Shown: piece by piece, positions 23,768-32,274 of the stretch
How positions within the stretch are numbered: the first letter of the stretch is position 1
Layout of the letters: each line of letters opens with the position of its first letter
Source of the DNA: Bacillota bacterium
Lineage (GTDB): Bacteria > Bacillota > Clostridia > Lachnospirales > CAG-274
Assembly: GCA_017460805.1 (NCBI GenBank)
Contig: JAFUAF010000024.1
Coordinates: 1-32,415 of the forward strand
Direction: 5' to 3'
DNA: 32,415 nt
Notes under the pieces: model-generated
What the model was told of the DNA's origin: nothing
Seen by the model: only the letters and a program-made list of their open reading frames with translations
Databases searched by the model: none
Position numbers and translations under genes: made by a program

Positions 23768-24696
23768 AAAGCGAAATACTATACAAAATAGACGGCTTGT
23801 ACAGGGATGATTTCCGTGTCAGGGGCTATCGCTTCGGCAAGGGTGAAAAGTCGGTCTGCATCATGGGCAGTATGCGAGGGAACGAGTTTCAGCAGATATA
23901 TGTCTGTTCTCAGCTTATACAAAAACTGAAACACCTTGAAGAAAAAGGCAGAATAAAAAGCAGGATACTTGTCATTCCCTGTGGAAACCCCTATTCGGTC
24001 AACGTCAAAAAACGTTTTTGGACGATAGACAACACAGATATAAACAGAATGTTCCCGGGTTATTCGCTTGGTGAAACCACTCAGCGAATAGCTGCGGGTA
24101 TTTTTGAGAACATCAAGGACTATAAATACGGCATACAATTTGCATCGTTTTATATGCCCGGAGATTTTGTTCCACAGGTAAGAGTAATGAAAACGGGCAG
24201 CGAGGATGTTGAACTTGCAAAAAAATTCGGGCTGCCCTATGTAGTTCTGCATAATCCAAGACCTTTCGATACCGCAACACTCAATTATAATTGGCAGATA
24301 TGGGAAACTGCTGCTTTTTCGCTCTACACAACAAGCACGAGCGCAATAGATAAAACAAGTGCGAAACAGGCTGTTGATGCGGTCTTGAATTTTCTTTCAA
24401 AGCAAGGTATTATTGAATACAAAGGCTACGAGGGCTATATTTCACGGGTGGTCGAAAACAGCGATCTTGTAAACGTAAGAACTGCCTGTGCAGGCTTTTT
24501 TGAAAAACTTGTAAGTGCGGGAGAAAAAGTTGAAAAAGGTCGGCTTCTTGCAAAAATCGCAGACCCTTATACTGCCGAGATAAGGCAGGAAATAATATCG
24601 CCGATAGATGGCATTGTGGCCTTTTCTCATAACGAGATCATGGCATATCAAAACACGGCGGTTTATAAATTGATAGTGGAGGATGATGTTATATGA
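23764..24696 (+). CDS. AstE/AspA paralogue lacking zinc ligands (probable pseudoenzyme)
   Basis: This 310-aa protein has the same architecture as the preceding gene: DINRMFPGYSLGETTQRIAA corresponds to DLDMNRIFPG, and the C-terminal KVEKGRLLAKIADP matches the lipoyl-like end. Where the paralogue has GIHGDE, this one reads GSMRGNE, so the first zinc His is Arg. Where the paralogue has DIHAS, it reads GIQFAS, so the second His is Phe. Only the Glu of the motif remains. A catalytically silent subunit or substrate-binding partner of the active paralogue is likely. A different metal geometry cannot be ruled out. It is coupled by four-base overlaps on both sides. Confidence 0.85.
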   Translation: MKSEILYKIDGLYRDDFRVRGYRFGKGEKSVCIMGSMRGNEFQQIYVCSQLIQKLKHLEEKGRIKSRILVIPCGNPYSVNVKKRFWTIDNTDINRMFPGYSLGETTQRIAAGIFENIKDYKYGIQFASFYMPGDFVPQVRVMKTGSEDVELAKKFGLPYVVLHNPRPFDTATLNYNWQIWETAAFSLYTTSTSAIDKTSAKQAVDAVLNFLSKQGIIEYKGYEGYISRVVENSDLVNVRTACAGFFEKLVSAGEKVEKGRLLAKIADPYTAEIRQEIISPIDGIVAFSHNEIMAYQNTAVYKLIVEDDVI

Positions 24697-25391
24697 AACC
24701 TTTTATCGGCGTAATGCCACTTTATGATAGAGAGAAAGACAGTTTGTGGATGATACCCGGATATTTGAACGGCATTATCAATACGGGCGGGATACCCGTT
24801 ATCCTGCCTTTGTCAACAGATAGAGAAATGCTGAAAAGTCTTGCGAAAAGATTTGACGGATTTCTGTTTACGGGCGGACAGGATGTCGATCCTGCTTTGT
24901 ACGGTGAAGAAAAAATAGATACCTGCGGTGAAGTCTGCAAAGAACGCGACGAAATGGAAAAGATATTGCTTGAATACATAATAGAAGCCGATAAGCCGCT
25001 TTTAGGTATCTGCCGCGGCATACAATTTGTAAATGCAGCTTTGGGCGGTACATTGTATCAGGACTTAAAAACACAGCACTCATCAAGCATTGAACATACG
25101 ATGAAGCCGCCGTATAACAGAACGGTGCATTATGTTTCCGTGATAGAGAATACACCCCTATCCAAAGTAGCAAACAGCACAAATATCGGTGTAAACAGTT
25201 ATCATCACCAAGCCGTAAAAGAACTATCCTCCTTACTTAAACCTATGGCAGTAGCGGACGGTCTTGTCGAGGCCGCCTATATGGAGAACAAGAAATTTCT
25301 ATGGCTTGTTCAGTGGCATCCCGAGCTATCCTTTGAATCCGATGAAAATGCCGCTGCACTTTTCAAGGCTTTGGTGGATGCCTGCTTGTAA
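24693..25391 (+). CDS. puuD: Gamma-glutamyl-GABA hydrolase-like class-I amidotransferase fold enzyme
   Basis: This 232-aa peptidase C26/PuuD-family protein has GFLFTGGQDVDPALYGE, the nucleophile elbow LGICRGIQFVNAALGG with catalytic Cys, NSYHHQAV, and the His-Glu pair in VQWHPE. PuuD releases GABA from gamma-glutamyl-GABA in the glutamylated putrescine pathway. No PuuA (glutamine-synthetase-like ligase) or PuuB is present in the window, so the gamma-glutamyl substrate, if any, would have to come from another ligase such as the ATP-grasp protein of this operon. Start overlaps the previous stop (ATGA). Confidence 0.88.
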   Translation: MKPFIGVMPLYDREKDSLWMIPGYLNGIINTGGIPVILPLSTDREMLKSLAKRFDGFLFTGGQDVDPALYGEEKIDTCGEVCKERDEMEKILLEYIIEADKPLLGICRGIQFVNAALGGTLYQDLKTQHSSSIEHTMKPPYNRTVHYVSVIENTPLSKVANSTNIGVNSYHHQAVKELSSLLKPMAVADGLVEAAYMENKKFLWLVQWHPELSFESDENAAALFKALVDACL

Positions 25392-25409
25392 AATTCAGAG
25401 GTGATATAA

Positions 25410-26636
25410 ATGGACGAATACTCCTATCTTTTATTTATTGCAATTATACTGATGTCAACAAAGGCCGTAGGGCTTATGACCGAAAAGATACATATGCCGC
25501 AGGTGGTCGGCGCACTTTTGGCAGGGCTTATTCTCGGTCCATCCGCACTCGGATTTGTGACCGAAAGTGATTTTTTGACCAAATCATCGGAAATAGGCGT
25601 TATTCTGCTTATGTTTCTTGCGGGACTTGAGACCGACCTTGATGAATTGAAAGCAAATGGAAAGGCATCTTTTGTTGTTGCACTTTTGGGAGTTTTACTG
25701 CCCCTTGCGGGAGGATTTGGTGTGTATTACCTTTTCTTTCCCGATATTGTACGCACAGATCCTCAAGGTGCATTAAAAGGTATTTTCATTGGTGCAACAC
25801 TTACTGCGACCTCAGTCAGTATTACCGTTGAAACTTTGCGCGAAATGGGTAAATTACATGGTGCAATGGGGACAACGATACTGGGTGCGGCAATAATAGA
25901 CGACATATTCGGAATAATCGTGCTGACAGTGATCGTTGGTTTGAGCGGTCCCGGTGAAAATATCTTTCTTGTTCTTCTGCATATTGCCGAATTTTTTGTG
26001 CTGACTGCCGTTATAGGAATACTTATATCTTTTATAAAAAAGAATTTTATTCACACGGTAAAAACAAGTCATCGTATAAGCATATATGCACTGACAATTA
26101 TGTTTATGATGAGTTATGCCGCCGAAAGATTTTTTGGCGTTGCAGATATAACAGGTGCATATTTTGCGGGTATACTGCTCTGTAAATATGGTGTCAGAAA
26201 TTATATCAATAATAAAGTTTCAAAGTTAAGTTATTTGTTCTTTTCGCCTATATTTTTTGCAAGTGTGGGCTTAAAAGCGGACGTAAGCGGTATAACTCCA
26301 CGTCTTATAGCATTTGCATTTGCACTTGTTATAATAGCAGTAATAACAAAAATGATAGGCTGCGGATTGGGTGCAAAAATATTCAAATTTAACAATAAAG
26401 AAGCTGCTGCTATCGGTATAGGTATGGTATCACGCGGTGAGGTGGCTCTAATTGTGGCACAGAAAGGTGCTGCCGCAAACCTGCTTGAACCAGCTATGTT
26501 TTCACCTATAGTTATAATGGTCATAGCAACAACTCTTTTTACTCCCATATTTCTTAAATTGGTACTTAATAATACGGGCGGCGATGATACTGTCAGCAAT
26601 AAACTTGCCGAAGCCATAGCAGATCCGAGCGAGTAA
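25410..26636 (+). CDS. CPA2-family monovalent cation/proton antiporter
   Basis: This 408-aa integral membrane protein with about 12 hydrophobic segments belongs to the Na_H_Exchanger (KefB/NapA-like) family: MPQVVGALLAGLILGPSALG, LMFLAGLETDLDEL, GAAIIDDIFGIIVL with the paired acidic residues of the ion site, and GMVSRGEVALIVAQ. It lacks the cytoplasmic TrkA-N domains of Kef proteins. It would exchange Na+ or K+ for protons, or export a small charged solute made by the operon. RBS AGAGGTG. It is the last gene before a strong terminator. Confidence 0.9.
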   Translation: MDEYSYLLFIAIILMSTKAVGLMTEKIHMPQVVGALLAGLILGPSALGFVTESDFLTKSSEIGVILLMFLAGLETDLDELKANGKASFVVALLGVLLPLAGGFGVYYLFFPDIVRTDPQGALKGIFIGATLTATSVSITVETLREMGKLHGAMGTTILGAAIIDDIFGIIVLTVIVGLSGPGENIFLVLLHIAEFFVLTAVIGILISFIKKNFIHTVKTSHRISIYALTIMFMMSYAAERFFGVADITGAYFAGILLCKYGVRNYINNKVSKLSYLFFSPIFFASVGLKADVSGITPRLIAFAFALVIIAVITKMIGCGLGAKIFKFNNKEAAAIGIGMVSRGEVALIVAQKGAAANLLEPAMFSPIVIMVIATTLFTPIFLKLVLNNTGGDDTVSNKLAEAIADPSE

Positions 26637-26679
26637 AAATCCCTTTCGCATACAACTTGCGTACCGAAAGGGATTTTTG
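26637..26679. terminator. Bidirectional intrinsic terminator
   Basis: AAAATCCCTTTCG pairs perfectly with CGAAAGGGATTTT and is followed by T's on the plus strand and preceded by A's. It lies between the stop of the antiporter gene and the converging alarmone synthetase gene, so it can serve both. A smaller GC(A) pairing in the centre extends the hairpin. Confidence 0.85.
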
Positions 26680-26705
26680 TTCCTTAAATGTCGTTTACTA
26701 TAATT

Positions 26706-27695
26706 TCAATCAAGAATATCATTCTGAAACCTTGACAAATGCTCAAACGGCAAGATCTGTCTGCCTCTGAAAAGCCCACACCCGTCATTTATAAGGTGGT
26801 TGTTATATGCCTTGAACATATTGACATCTATTTTTGAAAGGTCAAGTTCCTGTAATTTTATCAGACGTTCATAAGCCTCGTCAAAATATATGCACTCTCC
26901 CTCGGGAATTATATCCCTCCTTGAACGGCTTGATTCCTGCTGCTGTTCATATCCAAAGTGATTTGCATCGCCTATCTCCGCGTAATCATCCATATCTTTT
27001 GTACGAAGCTGTACTTCGGTAAAACACCTTGCAAGATTATCATAAAATGTTATATGCAGCGATTGATAGCCAGATGGACGAGGAAACGCTATATAGTCAC
27101 GGTAGTTTTCTCTTACATTTTCACTTAAATAAGGCGAGGCTTTTTTATTGTCAAAACCCGAGATCTCGGCAGTAAACCCTCTCTCTTCCAAAAATTCGGG
27201 CAGTATCTCCGCAATTTCATAAAGATATTTAAGTTCGGTCTTTTCTCTTTCTTCAAGGTTTTCTACATGGCAAACAGGCAGAGAAATAACTATTCTGTAA
27301 GCTATAAGGTCTCTGAAACGCATAAGATTATTTTTTATTTCCGCTTCCGTCGGATATTTCCCGTTATTTTTGTAGTTATCATATATGTACTTTAAAATAT
27401 ATCCGTTAAATTTTTCTTCGACCCTTATCAACGATTTTATCCGCCCCTTAAAAGTAAATGCAAGAAAAGGATATTCGCGTGTCATCAGCTTGTAAAACTC
27501 CTTTATTCTTTGTGACTGAGATGTTAAAAAGTCATTATGTTCCAAAAGCTCGATGACCTGTATAAGAAAATTTGCGTGAGCAAAGTCTATGGAGTTATGT
27601 TTTTCCTTAGCCTGCTGTTTTAAATCATCCGAATATTGATGTAGTATTTTCAAAACTGTATTGCCCGAAAAAAGATAGTCGTTTAATGTTATCAT
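26706..27695 (-). CDS. RelA/SpoT-type (p)ppGpp synthetase without hydrolase or regulatory domains
   Basis: This 329-aa protein has a RelA_SpoT synthetase domain: FKGRIKSLIRVEEKF, RFRDLIAYRIVI, DYIAFPRPSGYQSLHITF, FTEVQLRTKDMDDYAEIGDA, and NHFGYE. There is no N-terminal HD hydrolase motif (HDxxED) and no TGS or ACT domain, so it resembles a small alarmone synthetase, though longer than the usual 210-260 aa. It would transfer pyrophosphate from ATP to GDP or GTP. I start it at MITLNDYLF, with GGCGGG just upstream; the longer 5' frame crosses the leader hairpin. It is the only gene between cargo and mobility genes and has its own promoter. Confidence 0.85.
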   Translation of the reverse strand: MITLNDYLFSGNTVLKILHQYSDDLKQQAKEKHNSIDFAHANFLIQVIELLEHNDFLTSQSQRIKEFYKLMTREYPFLAFTFKGRIKSLIRVEEKFNGYILKYIYDNYKNNGKYPTEAEIKNNLMRFRDLIAYRIVISLPVCHVENLEEREKTELKYLYEIAEILPEFLEERGFTAEISGFDNKKASPYLSENVRENYRDYIAFPRPSGYQSLHITFYDNLARCFTEVQLRTKDMDDYAEIGDANHFGYEQQQESSRSRRDIIPEGECIYFDEAYERLIKLQELDLSKIDVNMFKAYNNHLINDGCGLFRGRQILPFEHLSRFQNDILD

Positions 27696-27738
27696 ATTAT
27701 TACCCGCCTTTTCTGAAAACGTATAAATTATGCCAAAT

Positions 27739-27777
27739 AAAAAACGGCACAGTCCCATATATACAGGATGCACCGTT
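27739..27777 (-). terminator. Leader attenuator-like terminator of the alarmone synthetase gene
   Basis: On the minus strand AACGGTGCA pairs with TGTGCCGTT (two G-U) and is followed by six Ts. It lies directly after a promoter and before the gene's ribosome binding site. Its 5' arm GCAACGGTGCATC resembles GCAACGGGGCATC in the P-II leader. Confidence 0.7.
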
Positions 27778-27786
27778 GCTTATTTT

Positions 27787-27815
27787 AATTTAGCATAATA
27801 TATGATATTTGTCAA
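27787..27815 (-). promoter_or_regulatory. Sigma-A-type promoter of the alarmone synthetase gene
   Basis: On the minus strand: TTGACA, a 17-bp spacer, TAAATT. The predicted start at about 27780 places the attenuator-like hairpin within the first 5-45 bases of the RNA. Confidence 0.75.
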
Positions 27816-27852
27816 TAATGTTTCGGGGCTTTTTATTTGAGCAAGTGTTAGT

Positions 27853-29967
27853 TTACCGTGAATAGCGTTCTATTGACCTTGTCTCCGCAATTTCATCTTC
27901 TTCGATGTCGCTGTCATTGATTGAATCAATGTTTTCTTTCAGTCGGTTCAAGTTACGCAGTTCTTTTTCCAACTCTTTGCGTTTTCCCGTATATTCCGAG
28001 ATTTTTTCTTCCGTATCGGAAATGTTGCGTATTATATTTTCCTCGGTCGGAAATGAACCATCGGGCAACTTCAGGCTCTCTATATGGGCACAGGCTTTTT
28101 TGTAAGCCTCCAATTCAAGATGATATTCAACCCCGTATAATTCTTTTTCGGGTGGGGAGACTATTTTGATAAATTTCATATAAAATGGCTTTAAACGCTG
28201 ATAATCACGCAGGATTTCGAAGGCGTTCTTGTTTCTTTCTGTGCGCTGTACGTATTCGGCAATATTGCTGTCACAAGATTTTATATCCTTTTCAAGTTTT
28301 GAAATTTCTTTCGTCAACTCATCATAAGTCTTGATGCCATATTCATCCATAAGGTTCATCATTTGAATTTGAGTGTTGATATTATGTGTGGCTGCGGAAC
28401 GGTCAAACTCGGCATTATCGGCAAGCCTGTCTATTTCATAATCTCCGCCGTTATTTATCCTTTCAATGTTTTCTTTTAACAAATGCAAATTTCGCAGTTC
28501 CGTCATAACGGAGTTATGTTTTTCGGCAAACAGCTTTTTTCGCTCTTCTTCCGCTTTTATATGTGCTATTAGTGTACTTTCTTCATATATGGACCCATCG
28601 GGGCGTATTAAGCCGCTGATCCGTTTATAAGCCTTTTTATAGCTGTCCAAATGCAGCTTATACTCAACACCGTACAGTTCTTTTTCTGATGCCGAACGGA
28701 TGCTGTTATATTTATCATAATAAGGTTTTGTGCGGTTATATTCACGAAGTTCTTTGATTTTATCCTTGTTGCTTTCAACAAGGGCTTCAACCGATTTTAT
28801 GCTGTCGGCATATTGCTTTTCCTGCTTTTCAAGTTCGGCAATTTTTTCATCCAATTCTTCGGGAGTTTTTATGCCATATTCGCCCATAAGATTAAACATT
28901 CGTATCTGCGTATTAATATTGTAAACCGCCGCAGATTTACTGTGTTCGGCATTTGGCACAAGTTTCTCGATTTTTGTTTTGTTGTGATTTGCTTTTATTC
29001 GCTCATATTCGGCACGATTATTGAAATACAGCCGCAACATTTCTTCCGTATACTCATAACCCAGCTTTTCGGTGCGGGTAAATTTATGCGCCACAGGCAC
29101 ACGCATAGAAAGGTGTACACCTTGCTTGACTTCCATACCATTAGCCCGCAGGTGTGCTATAAATTCATCAAAGTTTGTGCAAACCTTTAAGGCATCATTT
29201 ATTGCGTATCTAACGCGATTTTTATTTGAGATTTTTACATTTTTATCATCATATATACGCTTCGGAACGCGCTTGATGTCAACTCCCTTTATGCGTTTTC
29301 TTATGCCCAATTCGGAATACGCTTCGCCTATCGTATCTCCGCGGCGGAAACGTTCCTCGCCTCTGCCGCGGAAACTTATGTACTTACCGATTTTTACATC
29401 ATAGCCCGCTTCCTGCATAAGACCTAAAAATTCGTCAAAACTGCGTGCATCGGAGATATGTTTGTCAATTGTGTCCATAAGTAAGTGCTTACGCTTTATC
29501 GTGTCTTTCGGTATGACAGATAAACCATTCTCACGACATAAATCATCGCTTATTTCACGCATTTCAAGAATATTGTTGATATTGGTGTGCAGTTTATGGT
29601 AAGTTTCAAAGTCCACAGCGTTCATAATTATATGTGCGTGCAGGTGTTCGCGGTCATTATGCACAGCAACAACATACTGATAATTCGGATATTTACGCCG
29701 CATAAATTCCCGTGCTATTTCCAATGCTTTTTCGGGTGTGATATTGTCATCGGGTGCGTAGGATTGAATAATATGGTGTGCAAGGTTATTGCCCTTATGG
29801 ATAGCATTAAGGTAAATATCGTTAAAATCATCCGCGGCATACTTATAATCACACATATATCCGTCAACATACAGCATTTCTTCTGTCTTGTCGGGATTTA
29901 AGATGTACTCAAGGCTTTGCTGCAAATGAGTGTTAGTTTTTATCTGTTTAATCTTCGTGTAAGCCAT
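27853..29967 (-). CDS. MOBP-type relaxase with internally duplicated C-terminal coiled-coil module
   Basis: This 704-aa relaxase/mobilization nuclease would nick the origin of transfer and pilot the single strand into a recipient. The N-terminal domain starts MAYTKIKQIKTNTHL. It has the three-histidine metal motif AVHNDREHLHAHIIMNAV near residues 101-118; the likely nucleophile Tyr is in the first 45 residues. Residues about 340-506 and 519-690 are two diverged copies of one coiled-coil module: both begin with NINTQI and LM.EYGIKT, both contain EKELYGVEY followed by YKKA, and both end LRNL..LKENI. I start at MAYT, which overlaps mobC by 20 bp; the upstream MRKR start is less typical. Confidence 0.92.
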   Translation of the reverse strand: MAYTKIKQIKTNTHLQQSLEYILNPDKTEEMLYVDGYMCDYKYAADDFNDIYLNAIHKGNNLAHHIIQSYAPDDNITPEKALEIAREFMRRKYPNYQYVVAVHNDREHLHAHIIMNAVDFETYHKLHTNINNILEMREISDDLCRENGLSVIPKDTIKRKHLLMDTIDKHISDARSFDEFLGLMQEAGYDVKIGKYISFRGRGEERFRRGDTIGEAYSELGIRKRIKGVDIKRVPKRIYDDKNVKISNKNRVRYAINDALKVCTNFDEFIAHLRANGMEVKQGVHLSMRVPVAHKFTRTEKLGYEYTEEMLRLYFNNRAEYERIKANHNKTKIEKLVPNAEHSKSAAVYNINTQIRMFNLMGEYGIKTPEELDEKIAELEKQEKQYADSIKSVEALVESNKDKIKELREYNRTKPYYDKYNSIRSASEKELYGVEYKLHLDSYKKAYKRISGLIRPDGSIYEESTLIAHIKAEEERKKLFAEKHNSVMTELRNLHLLKENIERINNGGDYEIDRLADNAEFDRSAATHNINTQIQMMNLMDEYGIKTYDELTKEISKLEKDIKSCDSNIAEYVQRTERNKNAFEILRDYQRLKPFYMKFIKIVSPPEKELYGVEYHLELEAYKKACAHIESLKLPDGSFPTEENIIRNISDTEEKISEYTGKRKELEKELRNLNRLKENIDSINDSDIEEDEIAETRSIERYSR

Positions 29968-30304
29968 TCTCTTTCGCATCCTTTATTGTCATAAAATTTT
30001 TGTGTACGATTTCCCGCAATTCGTCTACCTCGTTTTCAAGGCGCAAAACATCGCTACGGTAAATGCTTTTGCTTGTATTTGCAACTTTGGCTATCTGGTT
30101 GATATTTGAACCGATCCTGCTCATTTCGTTTTTAACAGCCAGCAGAGGTGTTAAATCAAAATTGAACGCCCTGCAATTACAAGTGCAATATATGAAAAAA
30201 TCGGATATATTTCTGAATCCCGCTTTTTTCATGTGTGCCAAAATTTTTTCTTTTTCATCCGCTGTAAGCCTTATCCCAAGTGTCTGATCTCTGTATCTTC
30301 CCAT
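29948..30304 (-). CDS. mobC: Relaxosome accessory protein MobC
   Basis: This 118-aa protein begins MGRYRDQTLGIRLTADEKEK, a ribbon-helix-helix-like DNA-binding start. The MobC signature follows: MSRIGSNINQIAKVANTS. MobC proteins bind the origin of transfer and help the relaxase nick. The start follows GGAGCG; an in-frame ATG at 30334 lies inside the rep gene and is less likely. It sits between rep and the relaxase in a leftward operon. Confidence 0.9.
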   Translation of the reverse strand: MGRYRDQTLGIRLTADEKEKILAHMKKAGFRNISDFFIYCTCNCRAFNFDLTPLLAVKNEMSRIGSNINQIAKVANTSKSIYRSDVLRLENEVDELREIVHKNFMTIKDAKENGLHED

Positions 30305-30308
30305 AAAA

Positions 30309-31406
30309 TCACGCTCCTTCGTTAAAATTTCCATAGTAGCTTGCGTTAAAATAATTCTTAAAATCGGTATTGCGGGTGGTCTTGCTGTTGAACAGCATAC
30401 TTATCAAGTAAGCACGCATATTTTTAACACGAACAAGATTACTGCCATCGGCATTTGGCTTTTCAAACCACTCCAAAACCGCATAAATATCGTGATAATC
30501 AAGTTTTAGAAAACGGCTTTTGACAATTTCCGCAGGATAGCTGTTGCCGTTGATTTTTATAGGCTGGGTGTTACAAGCTACAATTTCTGTCATTAGTTCA
30601 ACTATCTCGTTTAAATGTTCAAGGCTGTCATTGCTTAAAACACCGATATTTATGCTATTTACAAGCTCGTCATAGTTGATATTGTACTTGATAAGGTTTT
30701 CGTAGTTTAAATAATCGGCATTTGAAATATCCGCACATTTATTCCCATCAATCGACCTATCGCAAGATGGATTGATAGAATAAATATCTATATTCTCTTT
30801 ATCTCTAATATTATTATAATTAGCAGACGCAGGCGTGTCCGTCAGAAAGTCGTCCTCGTGACCGTCAGTAGGTCGCACATCAGTCTCTTCGACGGACGCT
30901 TCCGAATGGGTAAAAAAATAATCCACATCGGTTTGTGGATTATTTTCAGCGATTATTTTATTGTCGTTACATATTTCCTCATTGATAACCTGTGTTTCGC
31001 CGCATATACGTTTGAGATATTCAAACACATGTATAAGGTTTAAAACATAGATCCTGCTCGGCTTATTCAGCACACGAACCTTTTTAATAAGCCCGATACC
31101 TGTGCTGTTAATGTCAACAAGCTCCGCAAACAATTTCTTCGCCTTTGTACTGCCAATGCCTAAATCTTCCATAACGTTTTCAATGGTGTAGGTAATATAA
31201 GTACGGTTTTCGTTGTCAAGCCAGTGGTTCTTGATAGATAAGCCTGTCCTGTTCAGCAATAAACCATACAGCAGCTTTGCATCGGTAGATATTCCTTTGA
31301 AAAGCTTGTCTTTAATAAGTGCAATAGGCACCTGAATGTGTATAAACTGCTCGATCTCGTTTCCGTGAAAGTAAAATCTTTCGGGTATCAAATTTTCATT
31401 TGTCAT
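30309..31406 (-). CDS. RepA_N-family replication initiator
   Basis: This 365-aa protein has an N-terminal RepA_N domain: FIHIQVPIALIKD, STDAKLLYGLLLNRTGLS, ITYTIENVMEDLGIGSTKAK, and PSRIYVLN. Such initiators drive theta replication of low-copy Firmicutes plasmids and some excised integrative elements. The middle (about 140-230) is acidic and low-complexity. A C-terminal helical domain resembles the variable end of the family. RBS GTGAGG is 8 bases from the ATG. Its only upstream signal is a terminator at 31432-31465 with no space for a promoter, so expression seems to depend on readthrough. Confidence 0.88.
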   Translation of the reverse strand: MTNENLIPERFYFHGNEIEQFIHIQVPIALIKDKLFKGISTDAKLLYGLLLNRTGLSIKNHWLDNENRTYITYTIENVMEDLGIGSTKAKKLFAELVDINSTGIGLIKKVRVLNKPSRIYVLNLIHVFEYLKRICGETQVINEEICNDNKIIAENNPQTDVDYFFTHSEASVEETDVRPTDGHEDDFLTDTPASANYNNIRDKENIDIYSINPSCDRSIDGNKCADISNADYLNYENLIKYNINYDELVNSINIGVLSNDSLEHLNEIVELMTEIVACNTQPIKINGNSYPAEIVKSRFLKLDYHDIYAVLEWFEKPNADGSNLVRVKNMRAYLISMLFNSKTTRNTDFKNYFNASYYGNFNEGA

Positions 31407-31431
31407 AATGTTTTCCTCACTTTCTTCAAAT

Positions 31432-31465
31432 AAAAAAGCGCAGCCTCTGTATTGAAACTACGCTT
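31432..31465 (-). terminator. Terminator/attenuator between the Bro-N gene and rep
   Basis: On the minus strand AAGCGTAG pairs with CTGCGCTT (one G-U) and six Ts follow. Fewer than 20 bases separate it from the rep ribosome binding site. A near-identical hairpin precedes the 79-aa gene (32275-32307). Confidence 0.7.
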
Positions 31466-31498
31466 AAATCAGTGTATTGTTTTTTTATTAGGCACAAC

Positions 31499-31957
31499 TC
31501 ATTTGTCAGTTTTTTTACTTTGTTTATGTCTTGGGTTCTTATCTGTTCCTGATTTTCCTGCAACATCAATAAGGAACTGTGGTGACTGCAAATAATCAAT
31601 GGCGGCATACATTCCGGTTTTACGAATGGAAGGTATGACTTCATCAAATACCCATTTTTCAAATTTTTCTGCCGCAGGCAATTTGCTATGTGCTATAAGA
31701 CGATATACATTGCCCTCGGATATAAACAAAAGCGTGTTTTTACGTCCCTTTGAGTCCACGCTATCGTGTTTCACGATACCGTCAAATTTACAATGCCTTT
31801 GTAAAGCATCGGGGGCATTTGAATAACCCAATGCCTTTGCAACATCACTACCGCAGAAATAAACTTTATCATCTATACTTGTTGTTCCTGCATTGCGTAA
31901 ATAATGATTTGACACACAGGTATAATTTTTATCCTTTTTTATTCTGAAAATTGGCAT
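31499..31957 (-). CDS. Bro-N domain protein (phage antirepressor-like)
   Basis: This 152-aa protein starts at MPIFRIKKDKNY, behind AAGGAGG. The Bro-N fold is visible: VYFCGSDVAKALGYSNAPDALQRHCK, FISEGNVYRLIAHSKLPAAE and KFEKWVFDEVIPSIRKTG. Bro-N domains bind DNA and are common in phage antirepressors and mobile elements. The second domain typical of antirepressors is replaced by a short basic tail. It may regulate the rep-mob operon that follows it. Confidence 0.88.
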   Translation of the reverse strand: MPIFRIKKDKNYTCVSNHYLRNAGTTSIDDKVYFCGSDVAKALGYSNAPDALQRHCKFDGIVKHDSVDSKGRKNTLLFISEGNVYRLIAHSKLPAAEKFEKWVFDEVIPSIRKTGMYAAIDYLQSPQFLIDVAGKSGTDKNPRHKQSKKTDK

Positions 31958-32008
31958 ATAGCTTGTCCTCCTTATTTTCTTCGCTGAAAGCAAATTAAAT
32001 TTCCTAAT

Positions 32009-32248
32009 TTATTCAATTATGTATTCGTTTGCCTTTTCGAGTACGGTAGAAAAAATGTTGCCGTGCCGGATAACATAACCCTCGTCAACAAGAACCTTTA
32101 AAAGCCTTAAAACTTTTTTGTAAGAATCTTTGACAGAAAAATTTGAAAGGTACTCCGCAGTAGCTTCTTTGGCTTCGGGAATGTTTACCATTATCGAAAA
32201 CAAACCCATTTCTTCAAGCGTGAGTTCCTTATCCGTTTTTAAAACCAT
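32009..32248 (-). CDS. Small winged-helix-like protein
   Basis: This 79-aa protein resembles the helical part of a winged helix: LTLEEMGLFSIMVNIPEAKE, then SYKKVLRLLKVLVDEGYVIR. This spacing is common in plasmid replication-associated DNA-binding proteins. GGAGG lies about 11 bases before the ATG. It heads the leftward operon that runs to the relaxase. The exact family is unknown to me; a regulator of the element's replication genes is plausible. Confidence 0.7.
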   Translation of the reverse strand: MVLKTDKELTLEEMGLFSIMVNIPEAKEATAEYLSNFSVKDSYKKVLRLLKVLVDEGYVIRHGNIFSTVLEKANEYIIE

Positions 32249-32274
32249 TTTTTGAAAACCTCCATTTTTTCCAC

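Noticed and set aside
26231..26617. 128-aa leftward frame opposite the antiporter gene
   Set aside because: Complement of transmembrane codons often gives long open frames; no ribosome binding site or homology seen.
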